NCBI GenBank assembly: GCA_034509755.1 | Contig: CM067539.1 | Span: forward strand, 52,665,513 to 52,729,512 | DNA from: Anisodus tanguticus | Taxonomy: Eukaryota; Streptophyta; Magnoliopsida; Solanales; Solanaceae | DNA length: 64,000 bases | Direction: 5' to 3' | Shown here: positions 1 to 12,820 of the stretch, in pieces | Layout: every line of letters begins with the position of its first letter | How positions within the stretch are numbered: the first letter of the stretch is position 1 | The notes under the pieces: generated by a model | Seen by the model: the letters and a program-made list of their open reading frames with translations, nothing else | Database searches by the model: none | Told to the model about the DNA's origin: nothing | Position numbers and translations under genes: made by a program

Positions 1-2217
1 TGAATGTTTTGATCACGGAGGGCTCAGACTTAAATTTTAAAAAGAACATTCCAATCACGTCATGGCTGCAAACATATGACTAATGTGGTTTATTTTGATT
101 GCCTCGCCTTCTAAACGTGTTGGTCTCTCGGGTGATATAGAAAAGATCATTATAATCACGTCGTGGCTGCGAATATATAATTCACCTCGCCTACTAAACA
201 TATTGATCTCGGATGAAATAAAAGGTTTAAGTCTTCATCATTGCCCAGAAGTTATATTTCCGTCTTTACAATTGTGGAGGCCTCAAAATCGACGGATATT
301 TTTCATCGGCCAGTGTAGTATCGTGTTCAAATCAGCAAAATTAAAATGAAACAAGAAAAAACAAGCGAGACGGTAAAACAAGAAGCGAAAAATAATTTCC
401 GAAAAAAGGCGGTGTTTAGTTTAAAACAAGAAAAACATAGTAGAATATCCGTTGCCCGAATACTCAAAACAAGTCTTGAAAAATAGAGAAATGAAACGAA
501 AGAAAAGCGCGGCTCGAACTCAATTTCGTCGGCCTTAATGGAATATTAATAAAACAATAAAACAGTAAAAGCAACGAGCAGTGAGCAATTAAAGTATCCG
601 ACCCAAGTTCTCGAAATTCGGAAATATCCAGATCGGTCGACCCGACCGGATCGGTGACCCGACCCGAATCAACGATGATCCAAACCCGAATCAAATTTTA
701 ACACCAAATTCGGATAACCAACATACATGAATATGAAAATGCAAGAATTTCGAAATATCCAAATCGGTCGACCCGACCCGGTCGACCCGACCCGAATCGA
801 TGATCCAAACCCGAATCGATTTTAACACCAAATTCGGATAACCAATAACAAGAATATGAAATGCAAGAAATTTGGAAAACCCAAACCGGGTCGACCCGAC
901 CCGCTCGATGACCCGACCCGAATCGGTATCGAATCCGAAATCAAATGTTCACCAAATTCGATAACCAACATACATGAATATGAAATGCAAGAATTTGCGA
1001 AAATGTTACCCGAACCGGGTCGACCCGACCCGGGTCAGTGACCCGACCCGAATCAAGTATCCAAAATCAGAGAATCAAAAGTGGAGAACAAACCTTTTCG
1101 GACTTGATTCTTGAATAACAAGGAAGGCAAATGCTTACAATCAAGAACACAACAAAATATTTATATCCAATTTGGACCTCCGAAAAGTCCCTTTGAAAAT
1201 CCTCCCAAAAATCAGTCCAAAATCCGAAAAAATCCCCCCCCCCCCAAAAATGAAGAACAACATGGGGTATTTATAGGTGGATTCCCCCCCTAGAACGAGT
1301 TTGAAATTTGAATTAAAGGTAAAGAAAATTCTGAATTTTGGAAGCGGATTTTAGGGGTATGGGTATGGTGAAGTGATGGGAGGGGTGTGGTGGTGTCAGG
1401 GTTGGTGGCAGGGAGTGGGTGGTGGCAGTGGGCGAGGTGACCGATCGGGTATGGGGGGTATGGGGTGTGCGGCGGTTGAAGGTTTTTAGGTTTAGGTTTT
1501 TTTTTTTTTTTGTTTTGGGTTTTGGGGTTAAAAGGGGGAAGATGGGTGATGGGCTTGTGGGTCGGACGAAATCGGGTGGGCTGGCGATTGGGTTTTTGGG
1601 CTGGGGCGATGGGGAAATAAAAAGGGAGTTGGGCTGAGGGGTGAAGGGAAAAGGGGAAAGGGAATTGGGCCGCGGGTTTGGCCGACTGGGCTTCGGTTGG
1701 GGGAATTATTTTAGGGACTTTGGGCTTGTGGGAATAAAGGGGAAGGGAATAAGGGAATTTAATTGGGGAGTTTGGTTTTGGGCTTGTTTTGGTGGGTTGA
1801 TTTATTTTGGGTGAGGGGAGATTAAATGGGTTAGAAATTGTTTTGGATTTTTAAAAAAAATAAAAGGGGTTTAATATTAAAGATATTATTCTTGTTTTGT
1901 AAAAGATGTGAATTATTTAAAATAACATAAGGATGTGATAATAATAAAAAATTATAATATTTGCGAAATGTTTAATGTTTAATAAAAAATGGAAATGCGA
2001 TGCAATTTTGCGAGAATAAAATAACATAGAATTTTTCGGATAAAACTTATGATTATGATAAAAAATGCAAATGACAGTAAAAAATGCGAATAATAATAAT
2101 AATAAGATATATACACATATATGCCTATATTTTAAAATTGTTTTTTTTTAAGGTGTCAAAAATATTTAAAAATTACGAATAAAATCATAAAAGATAGGAC
2201 AAAATTGGGTGTCAACA
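1..2217 (-). mobile_element. LTR of an LTR retrotransposon, cut by window edge
   Basis: On the minus strand the segment starts TGTTGACACCC near 2217 (possibly TGACACCC at 2214), a typical gypsy-type LTR start. It abruptly ends the protease reading frame of the chromovirus to its right, so it is an insertion. No retroviral domain is seen. It holds a C-rich tandem repeat (612-1080), a purine-rich plus strand (about 1320-1850), a C run near 1227 and a T run near 1498. Long non-coding LTRs like this occur in Tat/Ogre-like elements, but without coding sequence I do not assign a clade. The short ORFs inside are not supported as genes. Confidence 0.6.
612..1080. repeat. Tandem repeat of about 120-135 bp rich in CGACCCGACC
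   Basis: About four degenerate units start near 612, 751, 871 and 991. Each has an A-rich half (ccaaattcggataacc, tgaatatgaaatgcaag) followed by a run of GGTCGACCCGACC-like words. It lies inside the partial LTR at the window start. The GTCGAC words are palindromic and rich in CpG. Confidence 0.75.
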
Positions 2218-4216
2218 ACATCTACACTGAAATCTATCTCCCGCTCTGGAGGGAGACCTGAAAGATCATCTGGGAATACATCCGGAAACTCACTAACTAC
2301 CGGAACTGACTGAAGAGCCGGTACCTCCGCTTCTGTATCATGCACCCGAACCAAATGATAGATACAAACTTTTCTGACCATCTTTCTTGCATTGAGGTAT
2401 GAAATAAACTTACCCCTCGGCGATGCTGCATTCCATTTCCATTCTATAATTGGCTCGTCTGGAAATTGAAATCGAACCAACTTCTCCCTATAATCAACGT
2501 TGGCAAAACAAGAAGCCAACCAATCCATACCCATAATGACATCAAAGTCGGTCATATCCAACTCTATCAAATCTGCTAAGGTATGACGGCTATATATCAC
2601 CACCGAACAATTTTTATACACACACTCGGCTATAACCGAATCTCCTACCGGTGTAGCTACCTCAAATGGTTCTATCGGCTCAGGTTCTATCCCTATTCTA
2701 TTAGCAACAAGAGGGGATATGTAGGACAAGGTGGAACCTGGATCTATCAATGCATATACATCACAGAAAAAGACCGATAGTATACCTGTAACAACATCTG
2801 GTGACGCCTCCTGATCACGTCTACTGGCCCAAAGCATATATGCGGTTTGAAGGACCGCTGAAACTAGAAACTCTGCCACGACCTCTACCACGGCCTGCTA
2901 GCGTCTGAATACCCCGCCCGGTGGGGTGCATAGCTATAGATGACGACTAACCAGCACCCAACCCCGTAGGCCGAGCCATCCCACCTGAACCACCCATGTT
3001 GGGACACTCTCTCATCATATGGCCCTGACGGCTGCAAGAGAAGCAAGCACCTGTGGTCGAACGACATTCCCCAATATGAAGCTTACCACACTGAGAGCAC
3101 CGAGGATCAGATGGCCTCAACTTACTAGAGCCTCTGTTCCTCTGAGAACCCGAAGCCCTAGAGCTCTGTCCGGATCCTGATTACCCGGGGCAGTCGAACC
3201 TCCTGCCCGTAGACTGTAGAGGAGCACTCGTGCTGGCTGAGATGAATATCTGACCTGCTGCGGGAACTGTCTGCCTCGAGACTCACCGGAATAAGCTGCC
3301 GACCTAGCCCTCTTATGCTAGTCCCTATCATGACCTCTGTCTGGCTGTCGCCATCTATGTCGGTCCTCAACCCCCTGTGCGTATGCCTGGATACGAGCAA
3401 TATCCATACCCGGCTGAAGAGCCACCGCCATACAACTATCGATCAGATAATGGTCCAGGCCCATTATAAAGAGATGCACCCTATCTGCCATATCCGCTAC
3501 AATAGTGGGTGCGTATCTGGCCAATGAATCGAACTCCAGGCTATACTCACGAATGGTCCTGCCACTCTGCCTCAACTGTAAGAATCTGTCCACTCTAGCT
3601 CTCCTCATCTCTGGCGGCGAGAAGTGACCAATGAAGGCCTCTGTAAACTCCTCCCATGTAGCTGGAGGAACATCCTCTCCCATGGACAACTCCCAAGACT
3701 CATACCAGTTTGTAGTTATATACCGCATCCTATACGAAGCCAACTCCACAGACTCAGTCTCCGAAGCCCTGATTACCCTCAAGGTACGCTGCGTCTGTCG
3801 GATAAACTCCGGCGGGTCATCTTCGGGCCTTGACCCGAAAAACTCTGGTGGACTACAACTCAAGAAATCACGGACTCTCAAACTATCTACTCTGGGGCCA
3901 ACTCCTGGTCCCTGTCTATAAGTCTGCCCTGCCACTAACCTAGTCAGCAGCTGCACCGCATCTCTCATGGCTCTGTCCTCTGCCCCCGGCTGAGGAGCTG
4001 GAGGCTCAGGTACTGGGGCCTCGGAAACTGGTGATGTTGCCCCCTGAACTGGAGCCTCTGGGGTGGCGACGAAGCAGAGCTCGTCGACTGGGGCACAGTC
4101 TCCGGCATAGATTGAGTACCGGACCTGGTAACTCTCTGAATCCGACTAGTATCTCCCATTGTAGACTTGCCCTTCTGGGCTGCTATTGCCTTCTTCGGAG
4201 GCATAGCTATAAACAT
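2218..4216 (-). pseudogene. Chromovirus (Tekay/Del-like) gag-protease, truncated
   Basis: The reading goes right to left. A basic gag N-terminus (4216-3965) is followed by a retrotransposon gag domain (3968-3318) with the family pattern FFGSRPEDDPPEF, then WEEFTEAF and FLQLRQSGRTIREYSLEF. A CCHC zinc knuckle (CFSCSRQGHMMREC, around 3000-3050) comes next, then an aspartic protease (2891-2218) with DPGSTLSYISP and MGMDWLA. In-frame stops near 3316 and 3180 and a frame change near 3966 break it. The frame ends at an unrelated LTR at about 2217, so RT, RNase H and integrase are not in the window. The gag pattern, the initiator-Met primer site and an LTR starting TGTTACACC all fit Tekay/Del chromoviruses. 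Confidence 0.85.
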
Positions 4217-4394
4217 AGTAAGTCGTCAGAAAGGGATTATCCTAATAACATAGCTCTATTGCACGATCTAAGATATGAAAGAATAGAAACCAATCCTAAA
4301 TGCCCTACAGCCTCCTGCGTATAAGTATGGTGCACAACATACCCATACGCAAGACTCAACTAGACACGGTCTGTAGATATTCCGAGGACTAACT

Positions 4395-4406
4395 GCTCTG
4401 ATACCA
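4395..4406 (-). other. Primer binding site, initiator tRNA-Met type
   Basis: Minus strand reads TGGTATCAGAGC, matching the 3' end of plant initiator tRNA-Met. It sits four bases from the LTR edge at 4411 and fixes the element's orientation. Confidence 0.9.
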
Positions 4407-4410
4407 CTTT

Positions 4411-7082
4411 TGTCACGACCGACCCGACGGGCCGCGACTAACCGCCCTAATGACATCATTATCCTGACCTGTCACACATAATCCAACTAACACCTAATGA
4501 GTCTGAAATCCGGCGGCATAATGCTGAAATAACAACATATGTCAGGGTAGGCAAGCCGACAAGGCTGCCTTTACCCCCGAATGTACTTGCCTCCTGAGGA
4601 GTCACAACTAGATAACACAATACAACAGGCAAGCCGACAAGGCTACCACTAGATAATATAATATATACACGGGGACACCCCAACACAGAGTACAATAGCA
4701 TGACTGACCAAAACAGAGTTATAACCCTTACATAAGTACAACCCACAACTGTCTACAGGCCTCTATAAGAAGGACAACGACATATGACGGGACAGGGCCC
4801 CGTCGTGCCCCTAAATATACATAAATCAAAATGATAGGGTTCTGTACAAAAATGGTAAAGCTCTGGATGAAAGGAGCTTTCCAAACAGCAGTGGAGGAAC
4901 CTAAACCGGAGGTCACCAAACTGAGCACCTGTACCTGCGGGCATGAACGCATACCCCCGAGGAAAGGGGGTCAGTACGAAATAATGTACTGAGTATGTAA
5001 ACATGAAATACTGCAAATGAGATCATAAGTAGCCAATGGATAACAAGAGGTCAGCATAAAAATCAGGATCCAAATCCAACTGTGCCATAAACAATAAAAG
5101 TCAGTTGTGCCTTATAAAAATATGAGAGTCAAGTCAAGAAAACATGAATGCCTGTCCATATACATATATATACCTGTAACGTAACCCGGTCCACTAATGC
5201 AGGACTGGGTGGAATCATATCATAACCCGGCCCATAATGGGACTCAGTGAAGTCATATCATAACCCGGCCCATATTGGGACTCGGTGAAGTCATATCATA
5301 ACCCAACTCATACTGGGACTCGGTAAAGTCATATCTCATCTATGAATCCATCCTACGTAACCCGGCCCTCTAGTGAGGGACTCCGTGAACAATGCAAGGC
5401 TGTGCACGAACATAACCCGGCCCATATTGGGACTCGGTGAAGTGAAGTAATAACACTTAGCACGAGTAGATTTCATGAGTAACCATATGCAATAAAGAAT
5501 TTCATTTGACTTCCAATAAAATCATTATAATAATGTCATAATAAACTCTTTACTGAAAAATCATAGGCACTTCTCATAACTAACATCTTTAGGAATTAAA
5601 CTGTATAAGAATCATGTACGTCCGTCGTATCTTCATTAAATAAAAATAATGCCAAAGAAAGAAGGAATAGTTCACATACCTCTTAGACGAACTAATCAAC
5701 TCAATATTAGAGTACGTCTCGTTTTAGAACTTCAACCTATAATAATGGTAATACGTTAGTCAATTCTATGATCACTGGCATACTTTATATCGAATAACGA
5801 CTTCCTATTCTATAAAAATTCGGGCAGCACTTCCCTTGTTTATACATGTTTCCACAACTTCCAAACGAGACTAATAACATCAATAGCCAAGCACCAATTA
5901 AGGGCACAACCAAAACAGCAACAAAGGGGATTTACACACCCACTTCTTATGTAAATTTGCCTCTTAATCCATATTAAAATAGCCCACAAAAACAGTCCAT
6001 GTTCCAACAACAACGAGGGTAGAATGTGAATCCTTTCTACACATTTCTACACCCTTATTCCTTTAGGACTTACATTAGCAATTACCACACTTAAACATGC
6101 ATAATGGTAACTAAATTTTCAGCATTACAACACCACAAAACAGTCCCTAAAACAGTCCCTATCCATCTCAACATGTCCAACGATTTCATGCAAGTTCTTG
6201 GCCACAACATGTCATAATTCCATAACTCTTCTCTTAACTCCTAAAATCCAATTCCATATTTCAATACTTCCATATAACTAATTTTAAACTTTAATATCAA
6301 TGTTTCCTTTCAATTTCATCATGAAATTAGTGATAATAATAACAACAATAACCAACAAATCCAACAATCACCAAAATCTGCTCCAAATTGGCAACTAGCC
6401 CAAAATTGTCACATGCATTGTTTAAATTCCAAATTTTCCTTAACACAAATTCATATCCTTAATTCTAACAACATGCATTCTAATTAGATTATAGAAAGAA
6501 GAATTGTATACTTCAAATTTCGTCCAAAACAGTCCGCACAGTTTGCTCACTGCCCGGGTCCGAAAATCCCACTGTTTTCGTATTTCTTTCCCTTTTTTGT
6601 TCACTTCTTCAACTCCAATTGACATGAAAGTGTTCTACAATGTTAAGCCATCATCCCTACACGTTTTTCTTCCAAAATTTCATCCCAAAAATCTCAAAAT
6701 TCCTGGGCATATTCTTGGCAAGCAGTGGTTATTTTTGCCACTGTTTTTGGTGTTGTTTTGGCTCCTAATTTTTGGTGAAAAATGTAGTCTAAGAAGAGGA
6801 GATAAAAACCTTAAATTTGTTATGGGCGGGGGGTTTCTCGACTGGCTTGGAGGAGAGAAGAGAGGAGAGTTTTTGGTTAAGTTAGAATGAAGATAAAGAG
6901 GTGAGTGTAGGTTATAAAAAAAATCTGAATTTTCTTGTTACACTTTGGCCCCCCAAGTTCTTCAATAAAAAAATCTCAAACCCACTTCTTTTAATTTCCG
7001 AGAATTTCATAAGCCTCGTATCCTCTTGTATACTAATTTCCGGTATTTGAATACTATTTCCTTAATCTTACGAGGTGTAACA
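4411..7082 (-). mobile_element. 5' LTR of the Tekay/Del-like chromovirus
   Basis: The minus strand runs from TGTTACACCTCG (7082) to GGTCGTGACA (4411), giving TG..CA ends with the primer site just inside. The length is 2672 bp. It contains a 38-bp tandem repeat (5184-5450). The short ORFs here are not genes. At 7083 it abuts Athila-type internal sequence, so the element probably inserted into an older Athila element. The other LTR is outside the window. Confidence 0.85.
5184..5450. repeat. 38-bp tandem repeat within LTR
   Basis: Units begin at 5221, 5259 and 5297 (period 38) with the core cataacccggcccatattggg followed by actcggtgaagtcatat. Diverged partial units flank them at about 5184, 5358 and 5410. 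Confidence 0.85.
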
Positions 7083-10000
7083 AAGACTCCCTCCCAAACT
7101 TAATTAACACATTGTCCCCAATGTGAAAAAGGAAAGCAGGGGAATGAAGACTTACATAAACAATGACAGTGATTTCAGTATGGTGATGGCGGCGGCGATG
7201 ACTGATAGGGCTAGTACTGTGGAGGATATCTAAAGTGCTTGCAAGGCACCACAACGCTAAATCTTAAAAAAAACAGTCTTTGATCACTGCCTTCAGAGCG
7301 CCGCGACTCTAATTCATATTCGAGCATTCTGATTTTTACTGTTGATTTCAACATCTCGCGGCACTTTTTCACCCCCAGAGTTGGCTCACAATTCACCTAA
7401 CATAAAAACAAAGACCAAGAAACTACAAGACAATGAGATTGTTCAAAACAAAACAAAACAAAATAACACAATTAAGATGTTGGGTTGCCTCCCAATAGCG
7501 ATGTCGTTAATGTTATTTAGTCGGACACATATTTCATCTTCATATTGATTTCAAGAGGATAACAGAATTTTCTTTTTTCTTCTTTTTTCCTTCCACATAT
7601 TCTTGTATTTCTTCCTATAGAATGGCTAATAGGAGTTCACCCGCTTGGCATATTCCGCAAGCTCAGTATCTTCACTGTCATCTTCCTCGCATTGTTTTAA
7701 TACTACTTCAAGAGCCTCAGTACTCTTGAAGCTTTTCTCATAAACAGTTTTTTCAATCACATCCATGGAAAAGCAGTCGTCACTTGCTCTTGGATCGGTT
7801 GTTGCCCTGAATACACTAAAGTTCATTTCTTTTTCCTAGGCTCAGAGTTTTAATTCACCCTTATGAACATCTATAAGTGATCGCCCTGTAGCTAAGAATG
7901 GTGTCCCATGAATGGGCACATTTTCATCTTCTTCTATATCCAGAATAATGAAATCAACAGGAAAGATGAACTTATCCACTTTTACAGGCACATCTTCAAT
8001 GATACCTCATGGATGATTGATTGAACGGTCTATCAATTGTAAAGTCATTGTTGTAGGTCTAGCTTCACCCACACCAAGTCTACGAAACACAGAAAGAGGC
8101 ATTAAATTTATACTTGCCCCCAAATCACACAAGGCATGCTTGAATTCAAAATTCCCGATAGTGTAGGGTATAGTGAAGCTCCCTAGATCTCTCAACTTCT
8201 GGGAAGCTTCTTTTGCAAAATAGCACTGCACTTCTCAGTTAATTCCACAGTTTCATAATCTTCTAGATTTCTCTTTTTAAAAAGCATTTCTGTCATAAAT
8301 TTCAAGTAACTGGGCATTTATTCTAGGGCCTCAATAAAGGGAATGTTGGTGTGCAACTTCTTGAACACCTCTAAAAACTTGGAAAATTATTTATCAAGAG
8401 AATTTTTCCAAAGTCTTTGAGGGTATGGAATTCTGATTTGAGAGTCAACAATAACCGCTGGTGGTGCCTTTTTGTAATAGAGTGGTCTTCAGTAACCTCC
8501 TCTTTCTCTAAACCAGATGTCTCTCCCAATTCATCATTGTTTTCAACATGTGGTTGAGTTGCAGACTGCTCAACTTGTTTATCACTTCTCAAAGTGATGG
8601 CCTGACACTGATCATTTGGATTTACAACAGTATTGCTAGGGAGATTCCCTTGCAATCTGTTGTTCAATATATTATCCATCTGTCCCACCTGTGTCTCCAA
8701 GTTCCTGATGAATGATCACATTTCAGTCATGAACTGGGTTTGAGAATTGGTGAGGGTCAACAAGGTTGCTTGCAATTCATTGGGGTCAGCTTGTTGAACT
8801 TGTGGTCTAGGCTACTGAGATGACGAAGCTTGACTCATGCGCTGATGTTGATTTCTCTGTTGATACTACCCTTAAAATTGTGGCTGCTGGTTCTTGCTGT
8901 TTCTCCATGAAAAATTAAGATGATTCCTCTACCTATGATTGTAAGTGTTGGAGAATGGGTTGTTGTAGGGTCTCTGGAAGTTTCCAACTGCCTGAACTTG
9001 TGCTTGATCCATAGGGACATTATTGAGATCCACTATTGTGCAATGATCAAAAGTATGTGGTCCCCCACAAATTTCACATCCCATTTGCATCTGAACAACA
9101 TTTGCTGCCATAATATTCTCCTGTAATTGCTTTGTCAAAGAAGCAACCTGAGTAGTCAACACAGTGATAACATCTAACTCATGTACTCCAGCCACCCTTC
9201 TGCTGTTGGTAGATATTTAATCAGACCACTGATGGTTATTTGTTGCCATAACGTCCAACAGATCATACGCCTTATTATCACTCTTGCTCATGAATGTCCC
9301 TCCAGCAGCAGCATCAATTGTGGTACGAGTAGTACCACACAAACCATTGTAAAAATTAGGGACTAGCATCCACTGCTCAATTACATAATGAGGACACTTC
9401 ATTCGCGACTCTTTGAATCTTTCCCAAGCATCATACAGAGATTCTCCTTCCAGCTGATAGAAGTTGTTTAGTTCTCCCCTTAGCTTAACAACCTTTGATG
9501 GAGGGAAGAATTTTGCAAGAAACTTCTGAGCCAGGTCTTGCCATGTAGTGATAGAGTTAGCTTCCAGAGAGTTCAACCATTGCCTCAGTCTCTAAGTGAG
9601 AATGGGAAGAGCCTTAACCTAATGGCATCATCAGTAACACTATTATACTTAAATGTAGCACATAACTACAAAAACTTTGCCAAATGCATGTGTGGATCTT
9701 CTGAGGGCAACCCACCAAACTGAATTGTGTTCTGGACCATCTGTAGGATTGCTAGCTTAATCTCAAATTATTTTCCTCCATAGTTGGTGGCCTTATGCAT
9801 GTCTGCACTCTTGTAATAGTTAGAAATATATAGTCTCGTAAGCTCCTCGCATCAGGATTCTGAGTTGGGTCTATCATCCATGCTGGTACTCCTCCATTCA
9901 ACCCATTATTATCATATTGAATTGCCATAGCGGTTGAATCAACATTTCTTTTGTTCTTTCAGTTCTGCTTGCACGCTTTCTCAATCTCCAGATTCAAAGG

Positions 10001-10150
10001 AACAAAATTGTCTGCCCCTCTTCTGCTTCGCATATAACAAAGCTACCTAAAATTGATCAAAAACAATGCATACAGATCAAGGCAAAAAATGTGTTCTAGA
10101 AACAACCAAATTAAAAATAAGATTAATTATTTTGATATTGATAATACTTC
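7083..10150 (-). pseudogene. Athila-like Ty3/gypsy gag-protease, decayed
   Basis: Domains run right to left. The gag domain (9576-9217) contains WQDLAQKFLAKFFP, then LRGELNNFYQLEGESLYDAW and ERFKESRMKCPHY. A CCHC knuckle CEICGGPHTFDHC follows (about 9060-9100), then a low-complexity linker (8700-8371). A protease-like segment (8231-8007) has ALCDLGASINLMPLSVF, where DLGAS is the active-site motif. A further piece lies at 7826-7626. Frames are broken between all segments. The stretch 7083-7620 is non-coding or decayed internal sequence. RT and integrase are absent because the chromovirus LTR begins at 7082. The gag and protease patterns with a tRNA-Asp primer site are typical of Athila. Confidence 0.85.
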
Positions 10151-10170
10151 AGTCCCCGGCAACGGCGTCA
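10151..10170 (-). other. Primer binding site, tRNA-Asp type
   Basis: Minus strand contains GCCGTTGCCGGGGA preceded by TGAC, close to the tRNA-Asp 3' end known as the Athila primer site (one visible difference, A for G at the third position). It lies seven bases from the LTR edge at 10177. Confidence 0.85.
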
Positions 10171-10176
10171 AAAACT

Positions 10177-11535
10177 TGTTGCGAAATTTCTAGATGCAAC
10201 GCAAGTGTACGTATCACAATTTGTAATAATTCGGTAAAACCGAGTATCGTCTACAAAGACTGACTTATCAAGTACCAATTAACTTATCTTTAGTTTCTAT
10301 TTGGCTAGCGAATATAAGTGGTGATTTCAAAACTAAGAATTAACAAACTAAAGTAAATTGCAGAAATAAAGTAGTAATGACAACACAGGAAGTTTAATTC
10401 AGTAATGAAGGTAATTAGGGTTTCCAATTTCATCAACTATCCACTCTATCACTCATTAATGCACTACTAACAATCTTCTTCTTATTAAGATAGCAGGTTA
10501 ACTGAGATATTCTATATTCCGGTTAGGGTATATAAAAGCTCAACCTTAGTGAGAATTTTCTATATTTCTATGATAAATTCAATCACATAAGAGGATTAAG
10601 ATCAATAACCTAAAAATTACACAAGCAATCGTGATACTCTCGTTCAAGATTAAGCCTATGTCTAATCAACTATAGCATATTCAAATCTCACTTTTCAGAT
10701 CTTGATTCGAAATAATATAGGTAATGAAAACTAATGGCCAATTAATTCTCATTCAATAAACGCAAGTTGAATAGATCTTAATAGATGAAGAAGAAAGACT
10801 AGTAATGTATTAAATCATAACAGAGTTTCAAGTGAATCAACGGAAAACCCTAATAAAAGTAATTAGCTCATAGACATGATAAGAAAACTAATTAACTTAA
10901 TATCTAACATAAACTGAATTAAAGTAAAGAAAAAGAAAAGAACTTGAACAATAGATGTCTCTAAGTGTTTCTTGCTCTCTTGGTCCTTGCCTCCAATGTG
11001 TGATTCCCAATAAAATTAGCCTCCCCAGCATATATCACGAAAAACTCCTGGTTGGACCTTTTCGCCCTTGTTAAATTTAGGTATTTCGTTGCCTGGACGT
11101 CGTCGGCGCTAATTCACTTCTGAACTTTCTGCCTGTGGGGCGCCGCGGCTTTTGCTGGGTGGCACCGCAACTCTAATTTGATCAACCTTCTTCCAGCTTT
11201 CTGCCAATGGGGCATCGCGGCGCTGACTTCCTCGGCCACGGCCCTTCAGAGCCGTGGCTCCATGCTTGTTGCGCCATAACTCTACCACGTTCTTCATCCG
11301 GAATTTGTTTAACTTGCTTTCCAAGCTTCCCAAGGCTTCTTTGACTTATGTCTTGTGACCATCTATGCATTTTTATCCTCAATAACCATCTATTTCTTTG
11401 AATTCGCCTAATCCCTTTCTGAATCGCTTAACAACTAAAAACACAAAACAACATGTATAATACTGCACAAAACAACTAACATAAAAACAAAATCCCTAAA
11501 ACACACCCTAAAACAATGCTAAAATCTACCTAACA
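10177..11535 (-). mobile_element. 5' LTR of the Athila-like element
   Basis: Plus-strand edges are TGTTGCGAAAT (10177) and CTACCTAACA (11535), giving TG..CA ends; length 1359 bp. It carries GC-rich words of the form GCGCCGCGGC between about 11138 and 11265 in an otherwise AT-rich LTR. The right edge abuts copia leader sequence, suggesting insertion into that element. The right edge is less certain than the left because the partner LTR is absent. Confidence 0.7.
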
Positions 11536-12160
11536 TGGGCTATTTGGCAGCCCGAGATTGGTTGCCCGAAATTGGGCTGGTCGATTGCTAGAAATTGCGT
11601 TGCGGCTGTAGATGGGTCGCAGCTACTGGATGCTAGGCTCTAACTGGGGGCCTAGTTCCTGTCCAGCTAGCTAAGGCAGTGACGTTTTGTTGTTGCCATT
11701 AGGACGACCGGAGAGTGGGTGAGAGAAACAAAATAGGGGGTTCGGGACGTATACGTATGTGGGGCCATATACGAGGTGTATAATGGCTTAGGGAGGCTAT
11801 ATATCTGCAATTTTGGCTGTAAACTATGTGTACATCATCTTAGAGAGACCGTATATGGGTAGTATATAGTGGCAGGAAGGGTATATCAGTCGTATACATG
11901 GTATATATATGTGCGTATGGGCTGTATACGAGGAGGGGTATATGGAATGTTGAAGAGATAGGGAAGGTAAGAGAGTTGTATATCAGTGTATGTCAGAGGT
12001 ATACGGGGTTGTTTGTAGAATTAGGTGGTTGAAAAGTTGTATATCAGCGTATATCAAAGGTATACCATCGGTATACTGGCGGTTCGGCACCATAAAAGGA
12101 GAGGTAGGGGTGGCCGAAATTAGGTTTTAGGTAGGGAATGATTTTTGGCTCTTGATACCA
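11536..12160 (-). mobile_element. Copia leader and start of gag, truncated
   Basis: This follows directly from the primer site of the LTR at 12161. A candidate gag start ATGGCAACAACA lies on the minus strand near 11697. The leader (about 11745-12085) is built of many GTATATCAG / GTATAC words. The same arrangement of LTR start, primer site and GTATATC-rich leader recurs at 47910-48479, so both belong to one copia family. The gag is interrupted at 11535 by the Athila LTR. Confidence 0.7.
12147..12160 (-). other. Copia primer binding site
   Basis: Minus strand reads TGGTATCAAGAGCC directly next to the LTR start at 12161, a common copia initiator tRNA-Met variant. Confidence 0.8.
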
Positions 12161-12413
12161 TGTAGAATTGTATTAATCTCCCTTGGGGAGTATTTCTCAT
12201 TAATACAAATATATATAGTGTGTACAATGTGGAATCCTAATATAACAGGGATCATATATCTACCATAATTATACAACACTAATAATTACAAAATATATGT
12301 AGAATATTTTATAATTATTCACTTATATCCTAATACAATAGGGATCCTATATCTACCATAATTATACAACATTAATAATTACAAATATATGTAGAATATT
12401 TTATAATTATTCA
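12161..12413 (-). mobile_element. 5' LTR of the copia element, with internal duplication
   Basis: Plus strand starts TGTAGAATTGTATTAAT and ends TTATAATTATTCA. A 93-bp tail segment is present twice (ctaccataattatacaac at 12260 and 12353). One unit ends at 12321 and the second at 12413, so the ancestral LTR was about 160 bp, close to the 148-bp relative at 48332-48479. Confidence 0.75.
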
Positions 12414-12820
12414 CTAATATATAGTTTTAATAGTCAGAGCAACATAGTCCCACACAATATGGAGCCAAATAGAGGGAAATGTTGATGACATCTAATGGAG
12501 TTAAGGGTGGAGATATTTGATTTGATAGTATTCTGTACAGAAGAGTGCATAAAATATAAAAATGTTTGACAAATAAATGAGAAAATATTTTCTGAAAAGA
12601 ATTTACATTTATAAGGAAAGGAGTCTTAGCAAATTGGCTGCATTTGTAATATGCCTCTGCTCTCCAAAAATGTATTGAATATTTGAATGTAAAGCCTATA
12701 TGGAAGATGTAAAATTTTATTTTTTATAACCTTTGTGTTCGGGCCAACTTGTGCACACCTTGACTTATTTTACGCGGTATCTTCTACATTCCACCAGTGC
12801 AGAGGTTGGCTATGGACGGG
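12414..12820. other. Intergenic, nothing recognised
   Basis: AT-rich sequence between the copia LTR and the LINE fragment. The last ~100 bases may already be LINE sequence. No coding pattern or repeat boundary is clear. Confidence 0.5.

Noticed and set aside
1111..1637. Short plus-strand ORFs in the G-rich stretch
   Set aside because: They have low complexity and no family motif, and lie inside a non-coding LTR.
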